Source: Euptelea pleiosperma
Lineage: Eukaryota > Streptophyta > Magnoliopsida > Ranunculales > Eupteleaceae
Direction: 5' to 3'
Length of the DNA: 64,000 nt
NCBI GenBank assembly: GCA_035048495.1
Contig: CM068552.1
Location: forward strand, 15,240,621 to 15,304,620
In this document: piece after piece, positions 43,910-55,335 of the stretch
Layout of the letters: every line of letters starts with the position of its first letter
Numbering within the stretch: position 1 is the stretch's first letter
Notes under the pieces: generated by a model
Seen by the model: only the letters and a program-made list of their open reading frames with translations
Told to the model about the DNA's origin: nothing
Databases searched by the model: none
Program-made: the position numbers and the translations under genes

Positions 43910-44405
43910 TGTTGATGATGGACCACAGTATGAGCCACGTGGCACAATTTTGAGACAACGGATCGTATGGACGTTTAACCCATCCATAGATGGACCTATA
44001 TTTCAAAAATCAGCCTGATTAGTGATTTCTAACTGTTTATCTGAGTACCCCAAATAATGCTTCAATCCAACGGTTAAAAATAACTCCATGAAAATACTTT
44101 AATTCAACAGATTGAGCCATGTGGCAGACTTTTAGAGACCACCAACGGTGTAGATGTTTGGCCCATCCCTAGGTGGATCAATATACTAAAAACAGCCTAA
44201 GTGGTGATTTCAACCCTTTAGATCTTTAGACCCCACCTAATGCTCGAATTGTACGTTAAAAATCAACTCATGAAATCGACTCTAATCCAACGCTTTGAAA
44301 TCTCTAATCAGGATAAGTTTTGGTCCATCTAGGGTTGGGCCAAAAATCCATACCGTCAGTGGTTCTAAACGTGGCATGGCTTATACTGTAGTCTGTCATC
44401 CACGT
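43910..44405. repeat. Two palindromic MITE copies, one truncated
   Basis: A truncated copy (about 43915-44110: GAGCCACGTGGCACAATTTT, AAAATCAGCCTGATTAGTGA) abuts a fuller one (about 44113-44400: GAGCCATGTGGCAGACTTTT to CAGTGGTTCTAAACGTGGCA). Non-coding. Confidence 0.55.
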
Positions 44406-44473
44406 TCAAAAGGGGTCACTCTTGGAGACCACTGACCGTACGGATGTTTGTACCATCTGTAGGTGGATCTACA

Positions 44474-45160
44474 CAGTTGAAAAGGGGTCGTTATAATGGT
44501 GTAACGGTTGGGGGCGTTACCTTTTTTACCCTTATAACGGATTGTAATGCAAAAAAGAAAAAACAGATTAAGGGGGAAAAAGGAGAAAATAACGGGAAGG
44601 GGATCAAATTTTGAATTTCAAATTTTTGGTAAAATTTATAACGGAAAATAACGAAAAACAACAGAAATAACAAGTTTTTTTAACAAATTTTTACGTAAAA
44701 TAACGGCTATTATTTAAAAAAAGCTCTGTTATAATGAAATTAACAGCTGTTATTTTTTGAGCGTCAAAACCAAAGTTAAAAGGGACTGTTATAACGATAT
44801 AACAGACAGGGGTGTTACCGGTTTTTCCGTTACAATGAATTGTAATGCTCAAGGGCAAAAACGGAAAATATTGAAAAATGACTTTGAAATTCAAATTTTC
44901 AAAAATGAAAAAAGGGAAAATAACAGCCATTTTTCACAAAATAACCCTCGTTATTTTTGTTATAATGGCAAATAACGGACGTTATAATGAAAATAATGGC
45001 CTTTATTTTTAGAGCATTTTTAACGTAACGGAGGAGGTCCGAATTGTTGTAACGGTCGTTTTTTAAACCCTGGTTAAAACGATAAGCAACATACCAGGAG
45101 AGGTCTGTTTCCGTCACGATGGCCATTTTTTTCATTGTAACGGCTGTTTTTTCAATCATG
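44474..45160. mobile_element. CAAGG-family hAT-like MITE, copy F, split
   Basis: Starts CAGTTGAAAAGGGGTCGTTA and ends GGCTGTTTTTTCAATCATG. GATCTACA flanks both sides (44466-44473, 45161-45168). It is interrupted by copy G at 44771-45072; without that its length is about 377 bp, normal for the family. Confidence 0.85.
44771..45072. mobile_element. CAAGG-family hAT-like MITE, copy G, nested
   Basis: 302 bp within copy F, starting CAAAGTTAAAAGGGACTGTT and ending CGTTTTTTAAACCCTG. GTCAAAAC (44763-44770) and GTTAAAAC (45073-45080) form an 8-bp duplication with one mismatch. Confidence 0.82.
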
Positions 45161-45304
45161 GATCTACATACAAAATTCATTTCTATACGTTTTCATGCTT
45201 TATTTTTCACCGTGGGATTTTTATCATTATTTGGCGTACTCTGATCCAAAGGTTAGAAATCTGCTGACTTTTGGTACGTAGGTCCACCTAGGGATGGGTC
45301 AAAC

Positions 45305-45713
45305 CAAGGTTTAAAAAACGGCCGTTATAACGAAAATAACGGCTGTTATAACGGATTCGGACCTACCCCGTTACATTATGGACCGTTAAAATGCCCAAAA
45401 AATAACAGCAGTTATTTTCCGTTATAACAAAAATAACGACCGTTATTTTCTGAAAATTTTTGTGAAAAAAAATGGCCGTTATTTTCTATTTTTTCCTTAT
45501 TTTCTGTTATATTCTATTTTTTCATTATTTTCTATTTTTGAAATTCAAAGTTTGAATTTCAGCGCCATTTTTTCCGTTATTTCCCTTTATTTTCTGTTTT
45601 TCCCATTTTTTCCGTTTTTTCGTTATCACCGCCGTTATAACGGAAAAATGATAACGAAAACCGGTAACGCCCCCAGCCTGTTATACCGTTATAACGGTCC
45701 CCTTTAAACCTTG
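45305..45713. mobile_element. CAAGG-family hAT-like MITE, copy H
   Basis: 409 bp, starting CAAGGTTTAAAAAACGGCCG and ending CCCCTTTAAACCTTG. GGTCAAAC flanks both sides (45297-45304, 45714-45721). Of all copies this has the best match of termini and inner arms. It lies about 290 bases upstream of the hnRNP start codon. Confidence 0.92.
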
Positions 45714-46006
45714 GGTCAAACACCATACGGTCAGAGGTCTCTAAATTGTGCCACGTGGCTCATACTGTGGTCCTTCATCAAACGTTGATGACGGACGTCC
45801 GTAGTCAAAGTTCTACTCCAAGCCGGACTAGGTTTAGTGTACGTGTACCCTAGCATGTTGGAAGGGGATTGATTTGAAATTTTGGAAGTCCCGGGAGAGT
45901 CGGGAGACGGCAAATTGTTGTTACCGATTTATAAGGGGTTTTATAGGTTTAAGGGGTTTAATAGGTTTATGGGGTTTGAGGGTTTTAGAATTTGTTATTA
46001 GTTTTC

Positions 46007-47325
46007 ATGGATTCTCCGCAAGGAAAATTGTTTCTTGGAAGAATCTCATGGGAAACTAGTGAAGAAATCCTGAAAGATCACTTCATCAAGTATGGAATAG
46101 TCTTGGAGTGTGTGATCATGAGAGACAAGTATACAGGAACTGCAAGAGGCTTTGGGTTTGTTCTGTTTTCAGATCCATCTGCAGCTGATAAAGCCCTTCA
46201 AGATAAGCACGTTATACTAGGAAGGACGGTTAGTTCACTTCAAACCCCTCTTCTCCCCTCTTCAAAACCCCTCTCTCAATCTTTTCTGTAACTCCTGCTA
46301 TTTTATTTCAAGAAAACATTTCTTTTTCAATCTTGTAACGGGTTTCTGTTTTCTTGGTTGTTTGTTTTATGTTTTCATAGTTAGAAGTGAAAAAGGCAGT
46401 GCCCAGATGTAAACAACACCAAAACCAGCAACACCCCCACCCCAATCCCCACCAACAACAGAATAAAGGGTTGAGCAAGAACAGTAGTAATGGTGATGGT
46501 AGTAATAATCAGTTTAGGACAAAGAAAATTTTTGTAGGTGGGTTATCTGCTAACCTAACTGAGGATGAGTTCAAGAGCTACTTTGAGAAGTTTGGTAGTG
46601 TTACAGATGTGGTTGTGATGTATGACAATGCAACCCACAGACCTAGAGGTTTTGGGTTCATCACCTTCGATTCGGAGGAAGCTGTGGAGAATGCATTGCA
46701 GAAGAGCTTCCACGAATTGAATGATAAGCTAGTGGAGGTCAAGAAAGCGGTTCCGAAAGATGGGAATAACTACGGCTACAACAACTACAACAGTTATAAT
46801 ATGAGACTAGGTGGCAGAAGAGGGTCTCCTTTTGGTGGTTTCCAATTCGGGATCTGCCCTCCTTATAGTCCAAGGTTTGGGATTTACCCGGGTTATGTGC
46901 CTTCCCCTTATTCTGGTTATGGGAGTGTGGGAGGGTACCCCATTGGAGGGTACGGCGGAGTTGCTTACGGGGCGGATCCAAGGAGTCCATGGAATGGCCC
47001 GGGGATGATTGGTGCAAGATGGAGTCCAGTTCCTTATGGCAATGCTGCCATGTATCCTAGCTACATGAATGTTGGGGTTGGCGGGGTTATGGGTATGGCG
47101 ACTGGTGGTTATTGTGGGATCATGGGACCTACCACCAGTGGGAAATGGAATCAGGGTGGTGGTGATGTACGGATGCAAGTTAGTATAACATCGCCTCAGG
47201 CCAATGTTGGAAAATTGGAGGATGATTCTTCAGGTTTCACAGGAAGCTATGGTGCTGCTGGCAAACAGAATCAGAGAGCATCTGATGGGCGATTTAGGTT
47301 GTACTCTGTCAGTAATTCTAGTTGA
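46007..47325 (+). CDS. Two-RRM glycine-rich hnRNP (hnRNP1-like)
   Basis: A nuclear RNA-binding protein of the plant hnRNP1/A2-B1-like (DAZAP1/Musashi-like) group, with a likely role in mRNA processing. Exons 46007-46228 and 46381-47325, with a GT-AG intron of 152 nt, give 388 codons plus stop. RRM1, at about residues 5-82, has RNP2 LFLGRI and RNP1 RGFGFVLF; the intron splits it just before LEVKKAVPR. A Gln/Asn/His-rich linker follows. RRM2, at about residues 123-200, has RNP2 IFVGGL and RNP1 RGFGFITF (163-170), ending LVEVKKAVPK. The C-terminal half is rich in Gly, Tyr and Pro with no further domain, as usual for the group. An in-frame stop at 45986-45988 precedes the first ATG. No lesion is seen. 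A nest of MITEs ends about 260 bases upstream and must lie within or next to the promoter. Confidence 0.93.
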
Positions 47326-47778
47326 CTTCGATGCATCTATTGCATTGTCATTTGAGGTCAGTAATTTTTTTATACATCTTATTTTTAGTGTTTGGTTCCT
47401 TTTTCTTTAAAGGTTTTATCATCATGTGTTATCTATCGTTTCATTTTTTACCAGTTCAGTGCAGTCTTTTCTTGTAATATAATTTCCAAGGAATTTCAAA
47501 TTATTGTCCCCATTCTTTACTTTTCAATAAGGTTATAAAGTGGCAATTGGAATTTTGGTTGTCAAGCAGCCAAAGTATCTACGTGGCTAATTGTTACTAT
47601 TTTATTGTGGGTTATTTATTGTGATTGAACTTGAATCCTCATAGAAGAAGATCCCGGATTTGAGGCTGTTTCCTAGTGGTGTTAGAGCTTTGGTATTATG
47701 TGGGTTGGAGTTAATCAAACCCAATACACGCAGCTTGAGTTTTTTACTGGTTTCCCCGTTTTTCGCTTTATGTGATTG
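47326..47778. other. 3' flank of the hnRNP gene
   Basis: Presumed 3' untranslated region and spacer. TTTGAGGTCAGTAATTTTT at about 47350 could be the donor of a 3' UTR intron, which related genes often have, but the acceptor is not clear. No further gene. Confidence 0.4.
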
Positions 47779-49698
47779 CTTTTTTTTATTTATAAGTAAG
47801 TATCATTAAAAGGGACGAATCTCGAGAAGAAACAAAAAGAAGGCATATCCCACTCTCTAAACAGAAAGAGAGGAATCCCCTAAAATATCATCCCATCTAA
47901 ATACAAAAGAGTAAAAAAACAGCCTACAAACTCTGGGGATACGAAGGACCATAAAAATAACAAAGCTTTGACTTTCCAAATTAGCTTAGGAACAGAAGCT
48001 TCTGTACTTTCAAATATCAATGAGTTTCTTCCTTCCAAACTGTCCACAACAAAGCGAATGGGTGAATTCGCCAAAGAATCCGCCTTTGCTAGAAAGAAAG
48101 AACAACGAATTGCCAAGCAACAAATCTCCCACATGCTCTGGAACCACAAAATCAATATTGAAGAGGTATAAAAGAAAGTCTGCTACACCTAAAATGTATA
48201 ACGACAATGAATCAACACACGGTCAACGGATTTAACTGCAGACTTGCACAAAGCACACCTATCCGGCCACATCATTCCCCTCTTGAGTAAATGATCCACC
48301 GTCAGAATCTTATCAAGACTAGCTGTCCAAGCAAAGAACTTCACTTTCGAAGGAATTGGTGTCCCCCAAATTATAGATCCTGGAGGGAGCTCCTGACCTG
48401 ACCGAGAGCAATGCTCACAGAAGGAGCTAATAGAAAAAATGCCCTTGGAATCCCACCTCCAGCTTCTCCTGTCTTCCTCCAAGTTCAAAGTTGGGGTCTC
48501 GCCAACCCGAAGTAGAAGAGAAGCAAGACAATCCAACTTCCAATCATTGAAGTCTGTATGGAAACCAAAATTTCAAGAAACCATCCCATCGCTATACTCT
48601 ACACACTCTAAAATTGTGGCATCTTACCAGTCAGATAGGCTGTATAGAGTAGGGAAGATGGTCATGAGCGGCTCCTCCCCACACCACGGATCCTCCTAAA
48701 ACTGCAATCTATCCCCTCTTCCCACCTTGAAGAGCATGCCCCCTCCAAATTTCTCTCGGGTACTGGCTTTTCCCTCCACATACTAACACAGTAACACCAT
48801 AAGAAGAGAATACTAGCTAGTTGTCCCACCCAAATTGGCTAACACCAAACTTGCTACCAATCGCATTGTACCATAAACTCTGATCTTCCTTCCCAAGTCT
48901 CCACAACCACTTCCCAAGGAGAGCCACGTTCATATCTCTAAGATATCAAAAACCTAGTCTTCCAACACCTTTAGGCAAGCAGATCTTTTCCCACTCCCCA
49001 AGATGGAACTTGTAGGTGTGCCAAAGCCCTTCCCACATGAAATCTCTCATAAGTTTTTCCATTCTATTGGCTACACTAACCGGAATAGAAAACAAAGAAA
49101 GAAAGTGAATAGGGAGGCTAAAGAGTGTTCTTGATCAGAGTAATTTTACCTCCCTTAGAAAGGTACCTTTTCTTCCAACCAGTAAGTCTCCTACCAAATC
49201 ACTCCAAATTGGGCTCCAAATGGATTTATCCTTATACTTGCCACCCAAGGAAGCCCAAGATAAATAGTGGGCAATCAACCTATCCAAATTGTTCGCCAAA
49301 CCCCTCAAGTTTGGAACTTCTCCTATGCCGAACATCTTGCTTTTGGAGAGATGAACCCGAAGTCCCAAAGCCACCTTAAAATATCTTAAAATACACCTAA
49401 GGTATCTAAGACGACTGTGGGAAGCATCTAGAAGGAAAACCAAACTGAAGATGGGAGATCATGGGCCCTGAGCTCCCCGCTAGGAAACCTTCAACAAATC
49501 CCCCTTCTACAGCTTTGCTCGTCGTCCTACTCAAAGCTTCCACCACCACCACTAACAAAAACGGAGATAAAGGATCTCCTTGCCTCAGCCCCCTCGAACT
49601 TGTGAAGTAGCCTGCCGGGGACCCGTAAAACTAAGTAAGACGCTGAGGAAATACAAACCTTAATCCATTCCCTCCAGCTCTCCCCCAAACCCATCATG

Positions 49699-50353
49699 CA
49701 AAGTTTAAAAAGGCTAGTTCGGGAATTGAGGCGTTTTGTCTCAAAAAGGCGAGGCGTAGCCTCGAGGCTGTACCGAGGCATAAGCCTCATGTAAGCATCC
49801 GTTTTTTTTTTAAATATGCTTAAAAAATTCTGAAAAATATAGTTAATTCTATAAAAACGAGAAACAACATATCATGTGAAAAAAATAACTTAAATAAGCA
49901 TAAAAGTAAATAAGGCTATAATTTTTTACCTTATGAGCGACTTTGCCTAGAATGCATGAATGCTGATATCAAATCTTAAAAAATAACAAAAACAAATCCT
50001 AAACTTCCATGCCAAATCTTTTCTACAACTACACTACTATCATGCACCTTAGAAACCCCTCTCATCTTTTTCGATCATATTATTAAAAAAATAACAAAAA
50101 CAAACCATTAAAGAAGAAAATATGATTAAGTTTTACATGTAGTTATGAAAAATAAGGCAAAAACCCAAAATATGGTCACATCAAGGGTTACGGTTTCGGG
50201 TTTTAACATGTACAAGTGAGGCTATAGCCTCACGTGCGCCTCGAGGCTATAGCCTCAGTGAATTGAGGCTTAAGCCTCAGAAATGACCACTGAGGCTATA
50301 GCCTCGAGGCGAGGCGAGCCTCAAGGCGTAGCCTCAGAAAGCCTTTTTAAACC
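49699..50353. mobile_element. MITE nested in the LINE RT region
   Basis: 655 bp, starting CAAAGTTTAAAAAGGCTAG and ending AGCCTTTTTAAACC; the ends are inverted repeats sharing GTTTAAAAAGGCT. The subterminal parts are packed with GAGGCTATAGCCTCGAGGCG words in both directions. AACCCATCATG occurs on both sides (49688-49698, 50354-50364). An 11-base match allows a 9-11-bp duplication, as in Mutator-like elements. Removing it rejoins the MMG-GESWREW reverse transcriptase stretch. The middle is AT-rich and non-coding. Confidence 0.8.
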
Positions 50354-50851
50354 AACCCATCATGTACATCACATGATCCATAAAATTCCAAACATGATTG
50401 TAGACTTTCTCTATATCTATCTTACACAAGATACCTTTCTTCCCCTCTTTAACTCTGGAATCTATACATTCATTGGCAATCAGAACCCCATCCAAGATAA
50501 GTCTCCCCTGCACAAAAGTCCATTGGATCGAAAAAATAATCGTACCCAGTACCTGTTTCATCCTTGATACCAACACCTTGAATATAATCTTATAGGTGCT
50601 ACCAACAAGAGTAATAGGACAGTAGTCCCTTAAAGAATCCTCCCCCTAAAGTACTATTGGAATACTGATCAAGATAAGCGTCCGCTTCAAACTCCTCAAT
50701 AACACACATAAAATCTTTCCCAATAATACAACACTTCTTGTAAAAAGCCAGTGTAAAGCCATCAAGGCCTAGGGCCCAATCTCCACTTAGATTCTGAATA
50801 GCACCCTGACCTTCCTCCTCCACAATCGTTCTCTCTAATATCTCCCTCTGC

Positions 50852-51292
50852 TAGGGCTGTCAACGGATATTATTCGGATCGAATACAGGCATATCCAAAT
50901 CCGAAAAAAAATCTGACATCCGAATCCAATTTGATATCCGACGACATTGTCAATCAATATTCGAATCTAAATCCGATTAATTTATCGGATATCCGATAAT
51001 ACCCGATCCGAAAATTGGATATAGATAATATTTTATTATATTTAATAATAAATATATATTTATATATAATAATAAATATATATTTATATATAATAAATAT
51101 TATTATTATTATTAGAATAAATATTAATTAATATGATAAATATAATATAATCTATTTATTATAAATATAATTACTAAATAATATATCGGATCGGATATTA
51201 TCGAATCAAATATATCAATATTCGAAATTTTCGGATAATACCCAATTTTTCGAATACGGATTCGAATTTTTGACTATCCATTGACAGGCCTA
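50852..51292. mobile_element. hAT-like MITE nested in the LINE
   Basis: 441 bp. The left end TAGGGCTGTCAACGGATA and the right end TATCCATTGACAGGCCTA are inverted repeats; inside are CCGAATCC/GGATTCG words and an AT repeat at about 51010-51180. The flanks carry CCTCTGCT on the left (ending at the element) and CTTCTGCT just beyond the right end, a probable decayed 8-bp duplication. Confidence 0.75.
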
Positions 51293-54200
51293 CCTTCTGC
51301 TCCTGATTGATACAATCAAAGTACAACCCATCCACTGTCGGCTTGAAACATTTGGGCTCAGTATACAATCTAGAGTAAAACTGCACTATATTATCTCTAA
51401 TCGTAGCATCTCCACCAGATCGCTTCCCACTTTCGAGCTTGAAATACCGTTGTTTCTCCTTCTGGCATTAGCTATCTGGTGAAAGAATTTCGTGTTGCTA
51501 TCTCCTTCAACCACCTCACTCTAGACTTTTAATGCCAACTAATTTCATCCAGATGGGCCCACTTAAGATAATCTCTCTTGGTTTCTACTCTTCTCATTCC
51601 TTCCTCTTCTGATAACTCTCCATTTTCTTCTTTGCTATCAATAGCTGCAATCTCCTCCAAGAGTGACCCCATCTTCTTATCCACCCTCCCGAAAAATATT
51701 TGTTCCACACTTTTAGTTTGCCTTTCAACGCTTTCAATTTACTTCTAAAGACATAGCCCGCCTTCCTCTTGAAGAGAAAAGAATCCCACCATTCCCCCAC
51801 CATATTTATAATGTTAGGTTCTTGTAACTACATATTTTCGAATTTAAAAGGAAAGGGTTTCTAGGAATACTTCCACACCCAAGCGAAACCGCATTATGAT
51901 CCGACATCGGTTTAGGGATAATAACTTGGAAGATGTCAATACACAGCTAGACCAACAGTTTGACACCAAGAATCTATCCAATCGGGTCATCGTAGGCCTC
52001 TCTTGATTATTGGACCATGTGAAGTTTCCTCCTTTGAAGGGAAGGTCCATTAGATAATGCCTCCTTACAAAGCATCAAACTTCTTCATACTCCTAGTTAC
52101 CGAGCCCCCCCTTTCCTCTCATAGGTAAATCGAATAATATTAAAATCCCCAGCAATACACCAAGGCAAAGCCCACTTCCCTCTAATAGTGTCCAACTCCT
52201 TCCAGAAATCCTACTGAAAGTAGCTCTAGAAGGCCCACACCCGGCCCACACCCCAGATAACACCCACTTATGTTGATCATCTAGATCTGTACACACCACT
52301 GATACGGAATAGTCCCCAACATAGGAATCCTCCACACAAACTTTAGATTGATTCCATATCAACAAGATGCCACCCACTACTCCCTTCGTTGGCAGAGTTA
52401 GCCACGCACAATCCTTGTTTCCCCATATCTCTTCCACTACCCCTTCTTCCATTTCCATTTTAGCCTCCTGGAGACTTGTAGCATCTACTTTCCATTGATT
52501 AATGAAATTCTTGCAAACCACCCTTTTATCCCTCCCTCTTAACCCCCTCACATTCCAAGAAAGAATGTTAATATTCATAACCATAAGATCAAGACCCCCC
52601 TCCCTTCCCCTTCTACCACCTTAGTCAAATATTTGGATTCCGACAGATTATTAATCTCTTTGGATAGCTTTACTTTCTTTTTGTTTGGGCAAGCACTAAC
52701 ATTGGCCATACTGTCCAATACCTCGTGTTCCCCATTGTCGGAGTCCTCTACTCCTACTACAATTTGACCCTCAAAAACTGAATCAGAACTCTCATCATGA
52801 ACAGACACCTATTGCTTGCCCCTGCAAGAAAATTCATATCCTTCCACTAACAGAGCTTCCTTTTGAACCCTGAGAGCTGCATCTGTCCTGTTGAAACCTC
52901 AAGAGCTAGCTCCTCTCCTTGTTTCAGAATTTGATCCAACCGGTCCTCTATAGCTCTGAATAACTCCATGACCTCTTCTTCATGTCCTTGATACGACAGT
53001 CTTAAAAATTTCCCAAACCCCATCACCTTGTCCAACACCCAACCAGAAACCCTGTAATTGTGGAGATCTTCCTCATCATGTGGCCACCCCCTCCTCAGAC
53101 ATAGGACTTGAGTAGCACACAATGTCTCTAGGCCTCATATCTCCCTTACATTAGTCTGCACCTTCTCCATCTCTTCATTGTGCTGGCTCTTCTCTATCTC
53201 GATTGGGTCTGCCTAACTAACCCTTTTCCTCCCTCCTTCACTCTTCTCAAATAGGAATACATCAGTGGTGGTTGGGTCAGGTGGTCATTTGCTGTTACCC
53301 CTCTACTCGGCAAGTAGACCTCATCGCCTTCACATTCTCCCCTACTACTAGGGTCCTTAAGTTCCTCCCGTAGTCCCACCTCAGAGTTTCGATGAGGGGA
53401 AGAAGGAGAAGAATGAAGACGAAGAAGAGCAGTAGGGATTAACGAGGAGCCTATCTTTGCCGCATCCTCGAGCTGCTCTTCATTCTGTATGGGATTATGC
53501 AATGAACACTTGACAACTTCTCCATCTTCGACGTTTCGCTTACTATCTGCATCTCTACTTTGGCTGTAGACCTCAGTCCCCGTATCTTTTTCTAGCACCT
53601 CCTCGATCGTCTTCTCCGACTCCGAAGTCCTTTTTCTCGTCAACTCTTTGTCTTTAACCAACGAGCATTCCCTTTTTAATAGGAAGGGATCGTAGACCGA
53701 ACCACATCGCCTAGTGTCGTTGGAGCTACTAGATGCTGTAGCAACATCCCTTAAGTGTACTTTCCCTTTTCGAAAAACGACTTAGGCGTCCCTCTCTTGA
53801 TTGTACCCCATACGACGCTCTACATTGTCCCATATAATGATACCTTTGTTAGTATTCATACACACACACTTGTCGTCTCTCTGGTCTCCTCGTATAAAGA
53901 CGACCAACCCTCTCTCTTCCATCATACACCTTACTTCCCTTCATATTCCACCTGCCCCTCCCTTGTACAAATGAACGTTGCCCCTGCATCTTATCCAACA
54001 CGCGTCTAGGGCCGTTGCGATTTTGCCAGCTGTCGTCCTTATCAAACGGAATCTGCCAACGAGTTAAATCTTGATCCTCAAAGGCCTCCCTCATTGACAC
54101 AAACCTACCCCTCTCAAAGGGGTACATGTTAGGCTTCCCCACCCCTCCACATCGATTTCCTCGATAAAATCTCGCCATGTCAGCATCATCCCTAACCTTT

Positions 54201-54413
54201 GACTTAGAATCCCATTCGAGCGTATGTGAAACTCTCCATGTATTACCCATTGTAGGCTCTTGAGGAATCAACAACCTAACATCGGTATCCCAACCTACCT
54301 CTGTTGGAACTCGAGTAACTCCCGGAACTTTGACCATCACCGGGGCTATCTCCAACCAAAGTTTTACCTTGTAAACACATCCTTCATAAACACATCCTTC
54401 AAAATGACAATTA

Positions 54414-54660
54414 GGTTGCGTTTGTTTTTTACAAATGTGCGCGCATTGGCGCTGTTGTGCGCAACTCAGCAAAAAAATGTGTGTTTGCTTACACTAATGT
54501 GCGCGACTCACAATGTGCACCAAGGTCCTCAATGTGCGCCAATGCGCGTGTTGCAACACTCACCCCCCTCCCTCCCTGAGAATCGGAATACGCACGAAAT
54601 TGCGTGTTACAACACGTGCCATTGTACCACAAGGCATATTTATGGTGCATCGCACGGTAT
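54414..54660. repeat. TGTGCGC-rich segment, unclassified
   Basis: GGTTGCGTTTGTTTTTTACA at 54414, preceded by TTA, looks like a PIF/Harbinger-type terminus. It is followed by repeated GTGCGCG, TGCGCAACTC and AATGTGCGCCAATGC words. The other end was not found, so the class is uncertain; it may be one arm of an element whose middle is the A+T block to the right. Confidence 0.4.
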
Positions 54661-55335
54661 TTAAAAAATAATTTTTACTATATTGTATATATTATATATT
54701 ATATAAAATAATATATTATAATATTATAATATATTATATTATAATATTATAATATTATTATATTATAATATTATTATATTATTATATTATAATATTATAT
54801 TATATAATAATAATACAATATGATAATATTATATTATATAATATAATATTATTAATATTATATAATACATTATAATATTAATATAATACATTATTATTAA
54901 TAATATTATATAATTCATTATAATATTAATATTAATATTGATATTATAATAATATTATGTAATAATATAATATATTATAATAATATAATATATTGTAATA
55001 ATATTATATATTATAATAATATTATATATGATTATCATATAATAATATAATATATATAATAATATTATTATATTAATTTTATAATATTATTAATAATATT
55101 ATAATATTAATATAATACATTATAATAATATTATTATAATATTAATAGAATACATTATTGTTAATAGTATTATATAATTCATTATAATAATATCATTATA
55201 ATATTAATAATATTGATATTATAATAATATTGTGTAATAATATAATATAATAATATTATGTAATAATATAATATAATATAATAAAATAATATTATATATG
55301 ATTATCATATAATAATATGATATATTATTATGATA
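54661..55335. repeat. Nearly pure A+T block with long-period repeat
   Basis: About 675 bases almost free of G and C, made of TAATATTATA-like words. A longer order is visible: ATTATATATGATTATCATAT occurs at 55021 and again at 55291, exactly 270 bases apart, and TATTATATAATTCATTATAA-type sequence occurs near 54905 and 55168. Such DNA would melt easily and form hairpins. Confidence 0.8.

Larger units (their letters stand above)
44418..45748. repeat. Palindromic MITE host split by two insertions
   Basis: The left part (GTCACTCTTGGAGACCACTG, GACCGTACGGATGTTTG, TAGGTGGATCTACA) is followed by an insertion at 44474-45160. Host sequence resumes at 45161 (GATCTACATACAAAATTCAT...GGTACGTAGGTCCACCTAGG), is split again at 45305-45713, and ends ACCATACGGTCAGAGGTCTC...GCCACGTGGCTCATACTGTG. 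With both insertions and their duplications removed, about 220 bp of palindromic host remain. Confidence 0.75.
47779..54413 (-). mobile_element. Decayed L1-type LINE
   Basis: A non-LTR retrotransposon on the minus strand with many frameshifts. From its 5' side: ORF1-like sequence at 54400-53950 with VYKVKLWLEIAPV; ORF1/ORF2 linker to about 52600; an endonuclease domain at 52584-51850 starting NILSWNVRGLRGRDKR and with LDRFLVS; reverse transcriptase at about 51400-49140 with GLDGFTLAFYKKC, QGRLILDGVLIANE and MGLGESWREWIKVCIS. A zinc-binding RVT tail follows at 48536-48189 (WGTPIPSKVKFFAW, C-A-L-C). Around 49440-49460 the reading goes from LQF directly into VFLLD, so the catalytic A-D-D aspartates are deleted. 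The 3' end is marked by an A-rich tail (T-run on the plus strand at 47779-47788). Two MITEs split it. It cannot be active. Confidence 0.88.

Noticed and set aside
46739..47178. Minus-strand open frames inside the hnRNP gene
   Set aside because: They lie opposite the glycine-rich C-terminal coding sequence, whose base bias opens antisense frames. No domain was seen.
54661..55335. Centromeric satellite
   Set aside because: Only about 675 bases and pure A+T with a loose 270-base period; there is no array of defined monomers.
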